Notes: generated by a model from the letters alone, not told the origin. Shown: positions 11,830 through 23,088, counted from the first letter of the stretch. The stretch: 64,000 nt of DNA from Nyssa sinensis (GCA_008638375.1 CM018032.1:51792501-51856500), one strand, 5' to 3'. A program made the numbers and translations.

Positions 11830-12199
11830 CATTCTATGTTCATATATATATAATAAGGGTTCTAATATATATCATTTGATCTTTATTTCAGATTGATCAG
11901 GATTATTACACTGCTGTCTTTTTGTTCTGCATCGGGATTTACTATTTTCATTTGTTTTTTTTTCTTTTCATGAACAACTGTAGTTACATTTTCTGAGACT
12001 ATTTTTTATTTTTGTATTTATTGAAAAATTTTACTTTTACAATTGTAAGTAATTAGTATAATATATATATAAATGCATTTTTATTTTAATATATTCATTT
12101 CAGAATATTTAAATTTTATTGTATATCAAGATGTTTGATACAGGTTTTGAACATGAATAAAACAAAATAAAAACAAATAATACAGGTCAAAATATGGTG
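11827..12199. other. AT-rich CACTA interior, nothing recognised
   Basis: No open reading frame, repeat unit or motif beyond short AT runs is seen. It lies between the microsatellite and the right subterminal region. Confidence 0.5.
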
Positions 12200-12684
12200 C
12201 AAGGGAAAAAAAAAACTTTTATCGACACACACAGAGGCATCGCTAATAGCAAAGAAATTAAGTTTTAGCGACGCTTCTTATTCGTCGCAAAAGAATGCCA
12301 AATATACTATTAGCGATGCATAGAGAGCGTCGTTAAAGGTTGGAACCAATACACTATTTGCGACGCGTTATGTGCGTTGCTAATAGTAGCCATTAGCGAC
12401 GCACAATAAGCGTCGCTAAAGGGTCTTTTTAGCGACGTCCATTGCGTCCATGTATAGTATTAGCGATGCCCATGCTTGATTATTAGCGACATCATGTGAA
12501 CGTCGTTAATAGTTACCTTTAGCGACGCATACCCATCTGAGCGTCACTAATAGTATTTGCGACACAACTATTAGCGACGCATGGAGCGACACCCATATGT
12601 GCGTCGCCAAATAGAATTAGCGACGCACATTACTACTATTAGCGACGCATATGAGTGTCGCTAATAGTGTCTTTTCCTGTAGTG
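12200..12684 (+). repeat. Right subterminal repeat region of the CACTA element
   Basis: Dense array of the motif TTAGCGACGC in both orientations (more than ten copies, for example near 12267, 12313, 12358, 12396, 12429 and 12639). It ends in TTTTCCTGTAGTG, the inverted terminus. Followed by the AGA duplication. Confidence 0.88.
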
Positions 12685-12751
12685 AGAACAAGTGGAAAGT
12701 TCATCGAAGGGAATAGGTTTAAAGCCTATGTCCAAACAAGCGTTATCATAG
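12685..12751 (+). pseudogene. Last codons of copia pol, resumed after the CACTA element
   Basis: With one AGA copy removed the frame runs from ...GLTR before the insertion to EQVE...KGIGLKPM here and stops at TAG 12749-12751. The LTREQVE...GLKP ending is usual for the C-terminus of plant copia pol. Confidence 0.85.
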
Positions 12752-13326
12752 TGGCAACCCAACTTAGTTGACTGGAGATCCCAAGATCTAGGTTCAAAGG
12801 GCCAATCGAACTATGAAGTAACTTAGTACGTACTGGGGAGATATCTACTCCTAACCATTCCTATGATGAGACAGTGCACATCTGTCGTGAGAATCAGGAT
12901 AAGTTACTCTTTTAATAATCTCTATATCTTGAAAAAATGTCCAAGTAGGGTATTGCAGGATACTCTTCATAGAAATCACCTATATGAGTAAGAAAGGGCC
13001 GCTTCTATGAGAATTTTGAAAGGCTGAATTCTCTAAAATACTTATGGAACCAAGAAGTGTTCAAGTCCAAATTGAACACAAACGTGAGAACCAACTATGT
13101 CCAAAAAGGTACTGTGTGATTTCTATTGTCTTGATTTACACAAACGACTGATAGTTCAAAGACTTTATGTCCACTGATTAGCTAAGTCAATCCGATAGTC
13201 GTTCACTAGGGCAAGTTCAAAACCAATAGACTATTTAACCCAATGCAGTAACCTTTTCATTGTACTCGAACTAGTGTCTACATGTCATTTGCATCACTTC
13301 CAGTCAATTTGATTCATGTAGGGGAT
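12752..13326 (+). other. copia 3' untranslated region and polypurine tract
   Basis: No coding frame. It ends with GTAGGGGAT (13318-13326) directly before the LTR, the position of the plus-strand primer. Confidence 0.7.
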
Positions 13327-14441
13327 TGTTGAATAAAAAAAGGGTTTTGAGTATAAATAATTAGCTATCTTTGAGCTAAAATTAAAATGAGTCCCACACA
13401 TTAATTTTAGTAGGTCCATATGGGAATGCGTTCTCCTCCATAAGGAGATTAAGATCATATATTGGGTTGCTCAAAACCATTATGGAGTGAATGAGAAATT
13501 GCCTCCAAACATCACCACTTGGAAATAGTAACAAAATCTTGAAACTTGTGAAAAAGCTTGTGTCCCACATAGGATGGGCATAAGGCTTTTAAAGGATATA
13601 TATACACCTACCTTGGAGAAGGGTTTGGGCCCCAAGGGGTACCCAAGTTTTGTGGAAGGAGGAGGACCTAGCACATGCTTGGTTCACAATACATGTGCGC
13701 CGCCGCCGCCGCCCCGCACCAAACTGAACCGAACCTGGCCAGGTCGGTTCTGGTTTGGGTTTGGGCTTGGGCTTGGGCTTGACCCGTCGTATATATATAT
13801 CTTTTTGGAGAAAATTAATTTAATTAATTTTCCATTAAACACTATCGTTTTGTTACTGTAAAAAACAAATTCAAATGTTGTTATTTAGTTACCAAATTAA
13901 TTAAAACTAAAAATGTCACCATTCTGCAAGTACGTTTTTTTGGTTTTGGTTTAAATCCAAAATGACGTCATTTTGCGATTGCGTTGGTTTGAATTTGACT
14001 GAACAATCGTCTTCTTCATAGGTGCGACTGTGTCTGTTCACCATGAACAAACACAATTGAACTTTCATGACTGTATCAAATAGCCATGAAGAAGTCTATA
14101 AATACCCAGTCCCTCATTGCATTCATTCATCGTAAAATATTGCATTCTCTCTTTCTTTGTAAATCTCTTTTCTACATAAGTCAAGTTCGCGTTGCTGCCA
14201 CTATAGTGCTCGTTGGATTCTAAAGATTGAAATGCTGCATCTTTAGAATTGAAATCTGTTTTATTTTGGGAAACGATTGCTCATCACCTTGAGTACCGAA
14301 AGGGAGCAAATTCGTCTTAAAAAAATTATGAATTTCACAAGGCTCAGCTTTTTTCTTTCTATTCAAATTCGATAACAGTGAATTCATGTTGTTTATATTT
14401 CCATATATATAGTTATTCATTCTATTTTAATTCTTGTAACA
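13327..14441 (+). repeat. 3' LTR of the copia element
   Basis: Starts TGTTGAATAAAAAAAGG after the polypurine tract and probably ends TTGTAACA at 14441, giving TGTT...AACA inverted ends. A TATAAATA box is at about 14098. A CCG microsatellite and a TGGGCT run lie near 13700-13780. A reverse-oriented fragment of the same LTR is at 45735-46133, supporting the repeat nature of the block. The 5' LTR is not in the window, so the right end is less certain than the left. Confidence 0.75.
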
Positions 14442-14567
14442 GTATATATAATCAGTATATATATTAGGCCAACAATATATATAATGGAAGGCATTATTGC
14501 TTCTTTGGCCAATTCTATTTCTTGAGAAAGCATTTTTTCGATTCATAAAATTAAACAAATAAATTAA

Positions 14568-15168
14568 TGATATACCACAAAAGAGCAAGACCAATCATCA
14601 CTCGACACGTATGTTTATAGTCCAGCTTACGCTCGGCTAACTCAGCTCACGCTCAGCCAATGGCTAGCGCTCGGCCATTCAGGACAGACTGGAAGATCGA
14701 AAGAGGTCGAGTACATGCCTCCTGAGCATATACATATCCAGATAAAGGTTACGGAGTTAATCACAGGACTCCAGAGCAACACTCCAAAGCTCATCACCGC
14801 CTTAACGGCTGCCGAGCAGGGAATAAGGAAACAGTCTTTAACAAGGAAACTGCTACACATGTTTATCTCTATCTATGGTGCAATGTCCAACAAGGAAACT
14901 ACTATCTCCGATGATCGAATCCTTACTTTCATGGCTCCAAATCCTAATCAACTTAGGAAAGTTACAGCCTATAAATTAAACCCTAAAGGTACGCTTTATT
15001 TTCATGCTCATTCTTTGGCTTTCAATACAGTCTTTTCAATTCAGTTTACTTACTTAAGCATCAGAGCGGCTACCGCCGGAGCCAATCTGGTGGCCCTCTG
15101 ATCCCCTTTTTGAGTGTTCTACAGGTCGCGGAGCCCAGATTTCTTGCGAGCTGAAAAGTGCAGCATCA
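14568..15168 (+). repeat. 5' LTR of the 14.6-kb Tat-type element
   Basis: TGATATACCAC...GTGCAGCATCA, 601 bp. A TATA-like CCTATAAATTAAACCC lies near 14969. Aligns over its full length with 25419-26019. Confidence 0.93.
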
Positions 15169-15190
15169 GTTTGGCGCCGTCTGTGGGAAT
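15169..15190 (+). promoter_or_regulatory. Primer binding site of the 14.6-kb Tat-type element
   Basis: GTTTGGCGCCGTCTGTGGGA directly after the LTR, the same block as at 3434-3456 and 26020-26041. Confidence 0.85.
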
Positions 15191-15245
15191 GACTAATCTC
15201 CAAGTGCTCTATTCACAAACTTACTTTCTTCCTCATCGGAAAACC

Positions 15246-16996
15246 ATGGCCCCCAATCTCCGACCAAGGCAGAACACTCAAAATCCACAAAGCTCTCAAC
15301 GTCGGTCGCCTATTCCACGAGCAAGAGGGCCGACGGTTGATCCCATGCGACAAGAGATTGAATCAATCAAACGACACAACGAACTGGTACAGGAACAACT
15401 ACTTGCCATATCTAGAACTCTGGCAATACTTACACAAAATCATGGGACAAGTCCTCCAAACCCGCCGGTCAATATTGCTGCGAGAACACAACCCCTTACT
15501 ATCACTGAGAATGAAGAGCCCCATGAGGAGGCTCCGAATAACCGGCCTGGGCACCCTCAGGGTGTTGCTCACGTCGGTAGAGATCCACAGCCATCAGCAG
15601 CCCCAGGTTGGGGAACACCAACCTTCGTCCCTAATGTCCATTACCGAAGCACTACTAGAGCACCAACTCCAAGAGCTTCGGGAGCACATCCGGCACCACA
15701 GGAGCCTCAGCCCCAAGCAGCACCAATCCCACCAGCTCGGAACCCTCCTCCGTTTGTAGGACATGCTCAGCCCGACTACCCTGAAACCGAGGCTATAAGG
15801 CAAGGTTCACAAGAAGTTCGGTTTAGATACCCACGGAGGGTCGAAGAAATTGTAGAATCTATGGACCGAATAGTAGCTTTGAGAGGTGCCCAGAACCCTC
15901 TAGAGTAGGATGAGTTGGCCAGGCTGCTCGGAAGACTTGCCACCCTATTCACTCCTGCCATCATGTCAGAAGAAAGATCGAGGAAGTTCATGGTGCCAAA
16001 ATTCACCCTATATGATGGGACTGGAGACCCAAGAGATCATCTATCGCACTACCAGCATACGATGGCCCTTCACGGGGCCTCTGATGCTTTTATGTGCTGA
16101 ACTTTCATTACCAGCTTGAAAGGTACTGCTCTAAAATGGTTCCATCACCTCCCACCGAACTCAATTACTGGTTTCTATGAGCTCGTAGGCAATTCTTGGA
16201 CAGGTTCATGACTAGCAGAAGGCTCAGAAGGGGACCAGAGTTCTTGCGAAATGTCAAGCAGACTAAGGAAGAGTCCTTCAGAGCTTATATTGCACGCTTT
16301 AATGTCGAACTCACGGAGATCACCGACTGCAACCCAGGTTTTCTTGTAGCTGCCTTAACTTCTGGTCTTGCTCACGGTGGCTTTAGAGATTCCTTGACAA
16401 AGAGCCCTCCTGCCGACATGGCGGCATTAATAGACTGGGCCAGGAAGTACATCAACTTGGAAGAAGCTAACCGCACGTCCCAAAAGGGTAAAAAGAAAAA
16501 CCAGAGGGACAATCCGAAGAAGGAGGATCATAAGAAGGACGACCACAGAAGAAACCCTAGCAAGAAGAGAGCCAGGAGTCCAGAAAAGAGAGCGGCACCC
16601 AAGGCTGTTTACAATTCCGGACTAAGGGAGTTTACTAACTTTACCCCATTGAACACTACACTGGCTCAGGTACTTCGGCAGATCTGATATCGGGAAAACC
16701 GAAGATGGCCAGAATCGATTAAAGGAGATCCCAGCCTTCGGGACCCAGGTAAATATTGTAATTTTCACAAAGATCATGAGCATACGACTAACTCATGCAG
16801 GTCCCTTAGATATGAGGTTGAGCAGCTCATAAAGAAAGGACGTCTCTGGGAGTTCATTAAGCAGGACGGGAGGCTGAATCTCCACGAAGACAAGCCTCAG
16901 CAGCGGGCAGAGCAGAGGCCTGAGCAAAGACAGGAGTAGAGGGAAGTACGAAATGAGCCTCAAAGTTAGAACAACCATGCCATTTACGTCCTCCAT
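15246..16996 (+). pseudogene. gag of the 14.6-kb Tat-type element, broken
   Basis: The ATG at 15246 begins MAPNLRPRQNTQNPQ. An N-terminal helix (MRQEIESIKRHNELVQEQLL), a Pro-rich middle and the capsid core (KFTLYDGTGDPRDHLSHYQ; FRAYIARFNVELTEI) can be followed. The nucleocapsid part retains CNFHKDHEHTTNSC near 16755. Stops lie at about 15906 (TAG), 16097 (TGA), 16685 (TGA), 16937 (TAG) and 16967 (TAG), and there is a frame change around 16180. Not functional. Confidence 0.88.
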
Positions 16997-17017
16997 GCAA
17001 ACTCCCCTATTACAGAG

Positions 17018-17611
17018 ATGTCAAACAGAGCAAGAAAGAGGTATGCCCGGGAGGCCAGGGCTGCCACAGATGTATTGCAGATCACCAACGTTGAAAAAAG
17101 GCTCAAACCAGAACCGGAGATTCAGTTCATAAAACGGGATCTAGCCAGGGTACACTACCCTCACAGTGATGCCCTCGTCATCACTCTTAAGATTGCCAAC
17201 TTCGAGATCAGAAGAGTTCTGGTTGACATCGGCAGCTCCGTCAATATACTGTTCTATGAGCCACTCAAACAGATGAAGATGGACCACAACAACATCAAGC
17301 CTACCACTGCCGTAATGGCAGTGTTTGATGGTAATCTCAGTACCCCATTGGGAAGGATCGACCTACCTACTACTGTAGGGGAAGGTGAAGGGCAGAAAAC
17401 CACCATCTCAGAATACATGGTGTTGAATATGAAATCTCCATACAATGCCATAATTGGGAGACCATGGCTACACCAAACAGGGGCTGTTACCTCGACCCTC
17501 CACCAATGTTTGAAGTATATCCACAATCGGAATGTTTATTCTGTCAGAGGGTGCCAACCAACTTCTCGAGAATGCCATGCCATTGTACTCAAGGAAAAGA
17601 CTACCAAATAG
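17018..17611 (+). pseudogene. Aspartic protease of the 14.6-kb element, active site altered
   Basis: Open frame with SNRARKRYAREAR at the start, then the protease core. The active-site triad that reads VDTGSS in the left copy is VDIGSS here (near 17224), and IIGRPWLHQ follows. Loss of the DTG Thr would be expected to harm the enzyme. The frame itself is free of stops. Confidence 0.8.
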
Positions 17612-17752
17612 CAATTATAGTATGCTCAGGACTATGCAGATCCAATTCTCTCCCACAATCCCGAAGAGGAAGGCTGCCCTTCCAAAATCGAAGAACCCCT
17701 AAGCCCAAGGGGACGGGACAGTAGGGCCAAACCCATTGGCGAGCCCATCAAA

Positions 17753-19243
17753 GAATTGGTCAGTTCAGAATCAGAGGGGCGCTATTTGTACATTGGTCCA
17801 GACCTGACACATGCCGAGCAAGAGAAAATAATTAGGTTTCTGAAAAACAACCTCTCTATGTTTGCGTGGGAGACCAAAGACATGGAGGGTATAGATCCAA
17901 GCCTCATAACTCACAAACTGATCGTGGATCTAGACCACCCACCAGTGAGGCAAAAAAGAAGGCCGCTAGCTCCAGAGCGGCAGCAGATCATAAACGAGGA
18001 AGTCCAGAGGCTGCTTGAAGCCAAAATGATACGTGAAGTGTTCTACCCAGAGTGGCTGACCAACACCGTCCTGGTCAAAAAGAAAAATGGCAAGTGGAGG
18101 GTCTGCGTTGATTATACAGACCTCAATAAGGCTTGCCCCAAAGACAGCTTTCCCCTACCAAGGATAGACCAGCTAGTTGATGCTACTAGAGGGCACGAAG
18201 TCATGAGTTTTATGGATGCCTATTCTGGGTATAACCAAATCCAGATGTACCCTCTAGACCAGGAGAAGACAGCCTTCATAACCGAACGAGGTCTCTAATG
18301 CTACAGAGTAATGTCGTTCAGTTTGAAGAATGCTGGGGCCACATACCAGCGGTTGGTCAACAAGATGTTCAGCTTACTGCTCAGCAATACCATGAAGGTG
18401 TACATTGATGACATGTTGGTCAAAAGTTTGTAGAAAGGTAGTCACCTCCAGCACTTATACCAGACCTTCGATATCCTGAGACAGCACAAGATGAAGCTCA
18501 ATCCCTCAAAATGTACCTTCGGGGTGACGAAAGAAAAATTCTTGGGATACATTGTCTCTCAGAGGGGTATCGAAGCAGACCCCACTCAGATCCAAGCTCT
18601 GATTGGACTAGAGTCACCAAAAACCAGAAAAGACATTCAGACGCTGAATGGCAGAATCGCGGCACTGAGCAGGTTTATCTCTAAGTCCACTGATCGCTGC
18701 CTACCCTTCTTCAGAGCTTTAAAAGGTAACAAAGCTTTACAATGGACGGAAGAATGTGAGAAAGCTTTTCAAGAACTGAAGGAATATCTTGCCGCTCCAG
18801 AACTTTTGTCAAAACCAGTCCAAGGGGAAAAGTTACTTCTCTACCTTACAGTCTCTGAGAACGCAGTCAGCTCCGCACTAGTCAGACAGGACAAGGGAGT
18901 CCAGAGACCCATATTCTATGTCAATAGGGCATTGCTCGACACAGAAAAGAGATACCCCGAGGTGGAAAAGTTGGCCTTCGCCTTGGTAATATCAGCTCGA
19001 AAACTCCGACCTTATTTCCAAGCCCATCCAATTGAAATCCCAACTGCCTATCCCCTAAGATCAATATTGAGGAAGCCTGAGCTTTCAGGAAGATTAGTGA
19101 AGTGGTCTGTGGAGTTAGGGGAATTTGACATATCATATGTACCGCGAAACTCCATCAAAGGACAAGCCTTGGTAGATTTCGTTGCCGAGTTCACCCCGGC
19201 ACTTCACGACAAGGCACAGCTCATTGAAACTTCAGGGACCTAG
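17753..19243 (+). pseudogene. Reverse transcriptase and native RNase H of the 14.6-kb element
   Basis: RT motifs in order: KKKNGKWRVCVDYTDLN, LPRIDQLVDA, FMDAYSGYNQI, and YIDD at 18401-18412. Next comes MKLNPSKCTFG and the connection region. The native RNase H (about 18830-19200) shows LYLTVSENAVSSALV, where most Ty3/gypsy enzymes have an Asp after LYL; the right-hand copy has LSVS, so the catalytic Asp is lost in both. Stops: 18296-18298 (TAA in RGLYCYR) and 18432 (TAG in KSLQKG), then TAG at 19241-19243 in place of Trp. Confidence 0.88.
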
Positions 19244-19711
19244 CTGCTCTATATTGATGGGTCGTCAACCGATCAGGGTTTGGGAGTGGGCCTGGTATTA
19301 CAGTCCCCTAACGGGCTCTCGTCAGAAAAAGCAGTTAGCCTGGGATTCAGAGCTTCCAACAATGAAGTAGAATACGAAGCCCTAATCCTAGGCATGAAGC
19401 TGGCTCTGGAATGCGAAGTTCAAAACCTTAAAGTCTTCTCAGATTCCCAACTGGTGGTAAGCCAAGTCCTGGGAGAATTCTCCATTAAAGATGATAGGAT
19501 GCTTCGGTATTCCGAACTAGTGAGCTTCTTGAAACACTCCTTCTAGACGTTCTCTATCCAGAAAATAGAAAGAAGCCAGAACTACAAAGCAAATGCATTG
19601 GCAAACATGGCATCCCACCTAAAGTCAGAAGGAAATTCCGTAGTAAAAATTTCCTACTAGCCAAGACCCAGCATAGAGGAAGCCTAAGTTGCCCAAATTG
19701 CCGAACAACCC
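19244..19711 (+). pseudogene. Second RNase H of the 14.6-kb element
   Basis: LLYIDGSSTDQG (first Asp), ASNNEVEYEALILGMKLAL (Glu) and FSDSQLVVSQVLGEF (Asp) are the three acidic blocks of a type I RNase H. It lies between the native RNase H and integrase. Dual RNase H is an established mark of the Tat lineage. Stops at 19544 (TAG), 19660 and 19684 break it. Confidence 0.82.
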
Positions 19712-19720
19712 TAGAACTGG

Positions 19721-20953
19721 ATGACCCCAATCCTCCAGTACTTAGAATCCGGGCTCCTCCCAGAAGACAAAAACAAAGCAAGGAAAATCCGGATCAAAGT
19801 GGCTCGGTACCTGATCCTGAACAATAAGCTTTACAGAAGGTCTTATTCTCAACCCCTGTTAAAATGTTTAGCTCCAGAAGAATCTCAATATGTCTTGGCT
19901 GAGATACACGAAGGTATTTGCGGGAACCATAATAGGGGCAGAACGATAGCCCACCGAGCCATAACACAAGGCTATTATTGGCCTAGTATGCTAAGGCAGG
20001 CTAAGGAGTACATCCAGAAGTGCGACAAATGCCAAAGGTTTGCCCCATATCAACACCAGCCTCACCACAAGCTCATCCCAATTACCAGTCCCTGGCCCTT
20101 TGCTCAGTGGAGGATGGACATTATGGGACCATTACCCAATGCCCCACCAAACAGGAAGTATCTTTTGGTAGCCATTGACTACTTCTCTAAATGGGCGGAA
20201 GCTGAACCTCTAACACATATCATAGAGAAGGAAGTTGAAAACTTCACCTGGAAGAACATTTTCTGCAGGTTCAGTATACCATGCGTGATCATCTCTGACA
20301 ATGGGATGCAGTTCACTGGTAAAGTTTTCAAGAAATTTTGTGAAAATCTCAACATTAGACAACACTTTTCCTCTCCAGGCCATCCACAAGCAAATGGGCA
20401 AGCAGAGGTCACCAACCGAACGATTCTTGATGGATTAAAGAAAAAGTTGGAGCAGGCCAAAGGAAAGTGGGTGGAGGAGCTCCTTGGGGTTCTTTGGGCT
20501 TACAGAACAATCAGAAGAACTCTCACCTCTGAAACTCCCTTCTCACTGGCCTATGGTACAGAAGCAGTAATCCTGGTTGAGATCGGTATGCCAACTTTAA
20601 GGACTGAAGCCTTCGAACAAGAGTCCAATGACCAACAGCTGACAGAAAATTTGGATTTGCTTGAAGAAAAAAGGGATTAAGCCAGAATCAGGATGGAAGC
20701 CTATCAGCAGAGAATGGTCAACAACTCCAAAGTGGGGCTCAAGACGGTCAGGTTTCAAGATGGAGACTTTGTCTTAAGAAGAGCTTTTCCAAACACCAAG
20801 GATCCCACTATGGGAAAGTTGTCACCCAACTGGGAAGGCCCTTACAGAGTGACAAAGGTTGTTAGGCCTACCATCTACTGGCTAGAGGACATGGCTGGGA
20901 AACCTATTCCTAGACCTTAGAATGTAGAGCATTTACGGAAGTATTATCAATAA
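19721..20953 (+). pseudogene. Integrase of the 14.6-kb element
   Basis: Inserts the DNA copy into the host genome. The zinc-binding HHCC set is visible (HEGICGNHNRG...CDKCQRF), then the DDE core: MDIMGPLP (first Asp), IISDNGMQFTG (second Asp) and QANGQAEVTNRT (Glu), all present. TAA at 20678-20680 (Gln to stop) breaks the C-terminal part, and TAG at 20918-20920 follows. KYYQ and a TAA at 20951-20953 are the natural end, as in the right-hand copy. Confidence 0.88.
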
Positions 20954-20989
20954 AGATTTTTCTTTCTTTTTAATACCTCCATAAAATGT

Positions 20990-21300
20990 TCATCTCTAAT
21001 GCACAAGCCTTCAAAGCCTGGTCCATCTCTAATGCACAGGCCTTCAGAGCCTGGTCCATCTTTAAATGCACAAGCCTTCAGTGCCTGGTCTATCTTCAAA
21101 TGCACAGGCCTTCAAAGCCTGGTCCATCTCTAATGCACAAGCCTTCAGAGCCTGGTCTATCTCTAATGCACAGGCCTTCAGAGCCTGGTCCATCTTTAAA
21201 TGCACAGGCCTTCAGTGCCTGGTCCATCTTTAAATGCACAGGCCTTCAGACCCTGGTCCATCCTTAATGCACAGGTCTTCAAAACCTGGTCCATCTTCAA
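20990..21300 (+). repeat. 33-34-bp tandem repeat array after integrase
   Basis: Nine units, counted from GCACA at 21001, 21034, 21068, 21102, 21135, 21168, 21202, 21236 and 21269. The core is GCACAGGCCTTCAGAGCCTGGTCCATC, which contains the near-palindrome AGGCCTTCAGAGCCT. A related array is at 60396-60958 in the right-hand copy. It starts about 36 bp after the pol stop. Confidence 0.92.
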
Positions 21301-21702
21301 TATATAGATTCAATGATCCAGTCCATCTAAAGACAAAAGTTCCGGACATCTCCAAGTAGTGGCCAACTACTATTTGCACAAGTTTCCTAGATCGGCAGAT
21401 CCTCAGAGCTGATTCTTAGGTTACTTGGCTTATGTACTAACAAGCAACAAGTGTTACAGTACCGAGCTGGTTTAAAGTACTTTAGTTCAAGGTGCAAGTT
21501 TTATGTAAGTTTCTTTGATCTACTCTCAGAACATACAAACAGAATTATTGATCAGCAGTACTCAGAAAGGTGTTTTAACTCCAAAAGAACACATCCAAAC
21601 ACAAGGTACATCAGATTTGAGGAAAAGGAATTCAATTGTATTGGTGATTCACAAAAATTACATTAATACAAGAAGACTGGAAATAAAACAAGTACACAGA
21701 AG
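21301..21702. other. Spacer between the tandem array and the antisense gene
   Basis: No supported coding frame. The short ORFs here do not match the right-hand copy. A degenerate array unit continues to about 21330, and one more isolated unit is at 22552-22590. Confidence 0.5.
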
Positions 21703-22267
21703 CTACAACAAAGGCATCACTATGTTTTGCGACATCATGGCTTTCTTCCTTGAATCTCTCTGGTGCAAGGGAAAGGGGCCCAAGTTCCAAACCTCCATTA
21801 CCGCCGTCACCGGCTTCCATTTGAAAGGAAGGAACCCTGAACCCCAATCTGCATCAAGAAGTACCCAAGTCATTTCATCATCACTATCACTTATCTCAAT
21901 ACCAACGGATGATAAGGGCTCTAGGTCTCAGGAATCCTGCATTCTCCACCTTCGTTTTCCCCAAATTCGGCATGACACCCCAACTGGCTTGAGCAAGGGT
22001 CTCTGCCAAGACACAAAAGGAAGGAGGCATCCCACCTTTGTCTTCATCACCAATGCTCTATGCCTCGGTTGAATCAAAGAGGGTCCACCTCCAATCGAAA
22101 AAGTCTCGATCGAATGCTAAGATGGACAAGAAAATCTTTGCCTCCTCTAATCCTTCCTTGGAGACTGAGTCAAAGGGAAGGATGAATCTCGGCCACAGTT
22201 TAATCATTCCCAACTCGGACTGAAAATCGTTAATCATCTCTGGGCAAACAGCATCTTCTAAAGACAT
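21703..22267 (-). pseudogene. Antisense gene 2 of the 14.6-kb element (small unknown protein)
   Basis: ATG at 22265-22267. The first block (PEMINDF, SELGMIKLW, LPFDSVSKEGLEEA, FDSTEA) matches the frame at 59433-59796 with many substitutions between copies. A TAG replaces the Trp codon after STEA. After a change of frame, a second block with ISDSDDEM and the segment WGSGFLPFKW is also shared, ending at TAG 21703-21705. A TATATATA box lies at 22345-22352, about 78 bases upstream of the ATG. I recognise no family. Shared peptides in two independent copies say that it was once coding. Confidence 0.62.
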
Positions 22268-22344
22268 CTAATTCCCTCCGACAGGAAAACGATTCGGGAG
22301 CAACAAGCAAAAGGATTAGGGCACAACAGTATCCCCCTTTCTCA

Positions 22345-22352
22345 TATATATA
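22345..22352 (-). promoter_or_regulatory. TATA box of antisense gene 2
   Basis: TATATATA about 78 bases upstream of the ATG. The right-hand copy has TATATATA at 59354-59361 in the same place, within a conserved stretch (GGACTTCAAGGG upstream in both). Confidence 0.5.
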
Positions 22353-23088
22353 AGCCCTTGAAGTCCAAAAGCCATCCAACTAGACTGTCACAATGGTTAA
22401 AGGAAAGGTTGGCCTCGAAAACCCAAATGTAAACTATATAAATAAACGACGCATTAAACCATCCTCTTGAAATACCAAAGGACAGGATGCAGGATTTCTT
22501 TGAACGAACAGCTATAGTTCAGCACTGAGGCTTCTAAGGTAATAAAATAAGCAGAGTCTGGTCCATCTTAATATACAGACCTTCCAGTCTTATCTATTCC
22601 TTGACGGGCCACGTGAATAACAAAAGACCAACAGCTCTGATGTATCCCAGTCCTGGTCTTGGAGGCTTAGAAATAGAAGTTTCAATCATCAGAGTAATGG
22701 TCACGAGCTACCTAGTTATTTTTACAAGTCTTTGGTTCAGAACAATTTGCTTCGGAACTCCTCAGAGTTTGCTTCCACTCTATGTGATACAAGATCAATA
22801 TCGGATTCCTACTCATCTGATTATATTTGCTTTCTTATCTTATTATGATGAGACAGTCAGAATTAATCTTCAATCACTGTTCTATTACAAGTGTTGAAGC
22901 TCAGAAGGCAACTGTTAACTGTTGAAGAGCTGATCTGACATATAATGGGTACAGAGCAGCTATACTTACGACAAAATTCGCAAAAGCAAGGACACAAGAA
23001 AGATCTGAAGAAAAGACAATTTTATTGATAAAAAGTAACTTATTACATCAAAAACTGGCTAAACAAAAGGGGTGAAGTCGATGAAGCC
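22353..23088. other. Spacer between the two antisense genes
   Basis: Non-coding on both strands. It matches the 58608-59353 stretch of the right-hand copy in patches (TGATGAGACAGTCAGAATTAATC and similar), so it is part of the element. It probably holds the 3' end of antisense gene 1 and the promoter of gene 2. Confidence 0.5.

Larger units (their letters stand above)
6766..12684 (+). mobile_element. CACTA (En/Spm-type) DNA transposon
   Basis: The left end reads CACTACAAAAAATTTT. The right end is the reverse complement, CACTACAGGAAAAGAC. The 3-bp target duplication AGA lies at 6763-6765 and 12685-12687, as expected for the superfamily. Both ends carry many copies of a GCGACGC-type subterminal motif. 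Inside are a broken TNP2-type transposase remnant (9462-10733), an array of about 161-bp tandem repeats (10714-11765) and an AT microsatellite. About 5.9 kb. With only a truncated, stop-bearing transposase it could move only with help from another copy. Confidence 0.93.
5392..14441 (+). mobile_element. Ty1/copia LTR retrotransposon, 3' part, interrupted by a CACTA element
   Basis: The remaining parts are reverse transcriptase and RNase H (5392-6765), the last codons of pol (12685-12751), an untranslated stretch, a polypurine run (GTAGGGGAT, 13318-13326) and the 3' LTR (13327-14441). Its 5' part is cut off by the long LTR at 4131-5391. Removing the CACTA element (6766-12684) and one AGA copy rejoins the pol reading frame exactly, which confirms the order of insertions. 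Confidence 0.88.

Noticed and set aside
20986..21267. 93-codon ORF (MFISNAQAFKAWS...) with repeated peptides
   Set aside because: It is a chance frame across the 33-34-bp tandem DNA repeat; the right-hand copy has no matching protein.
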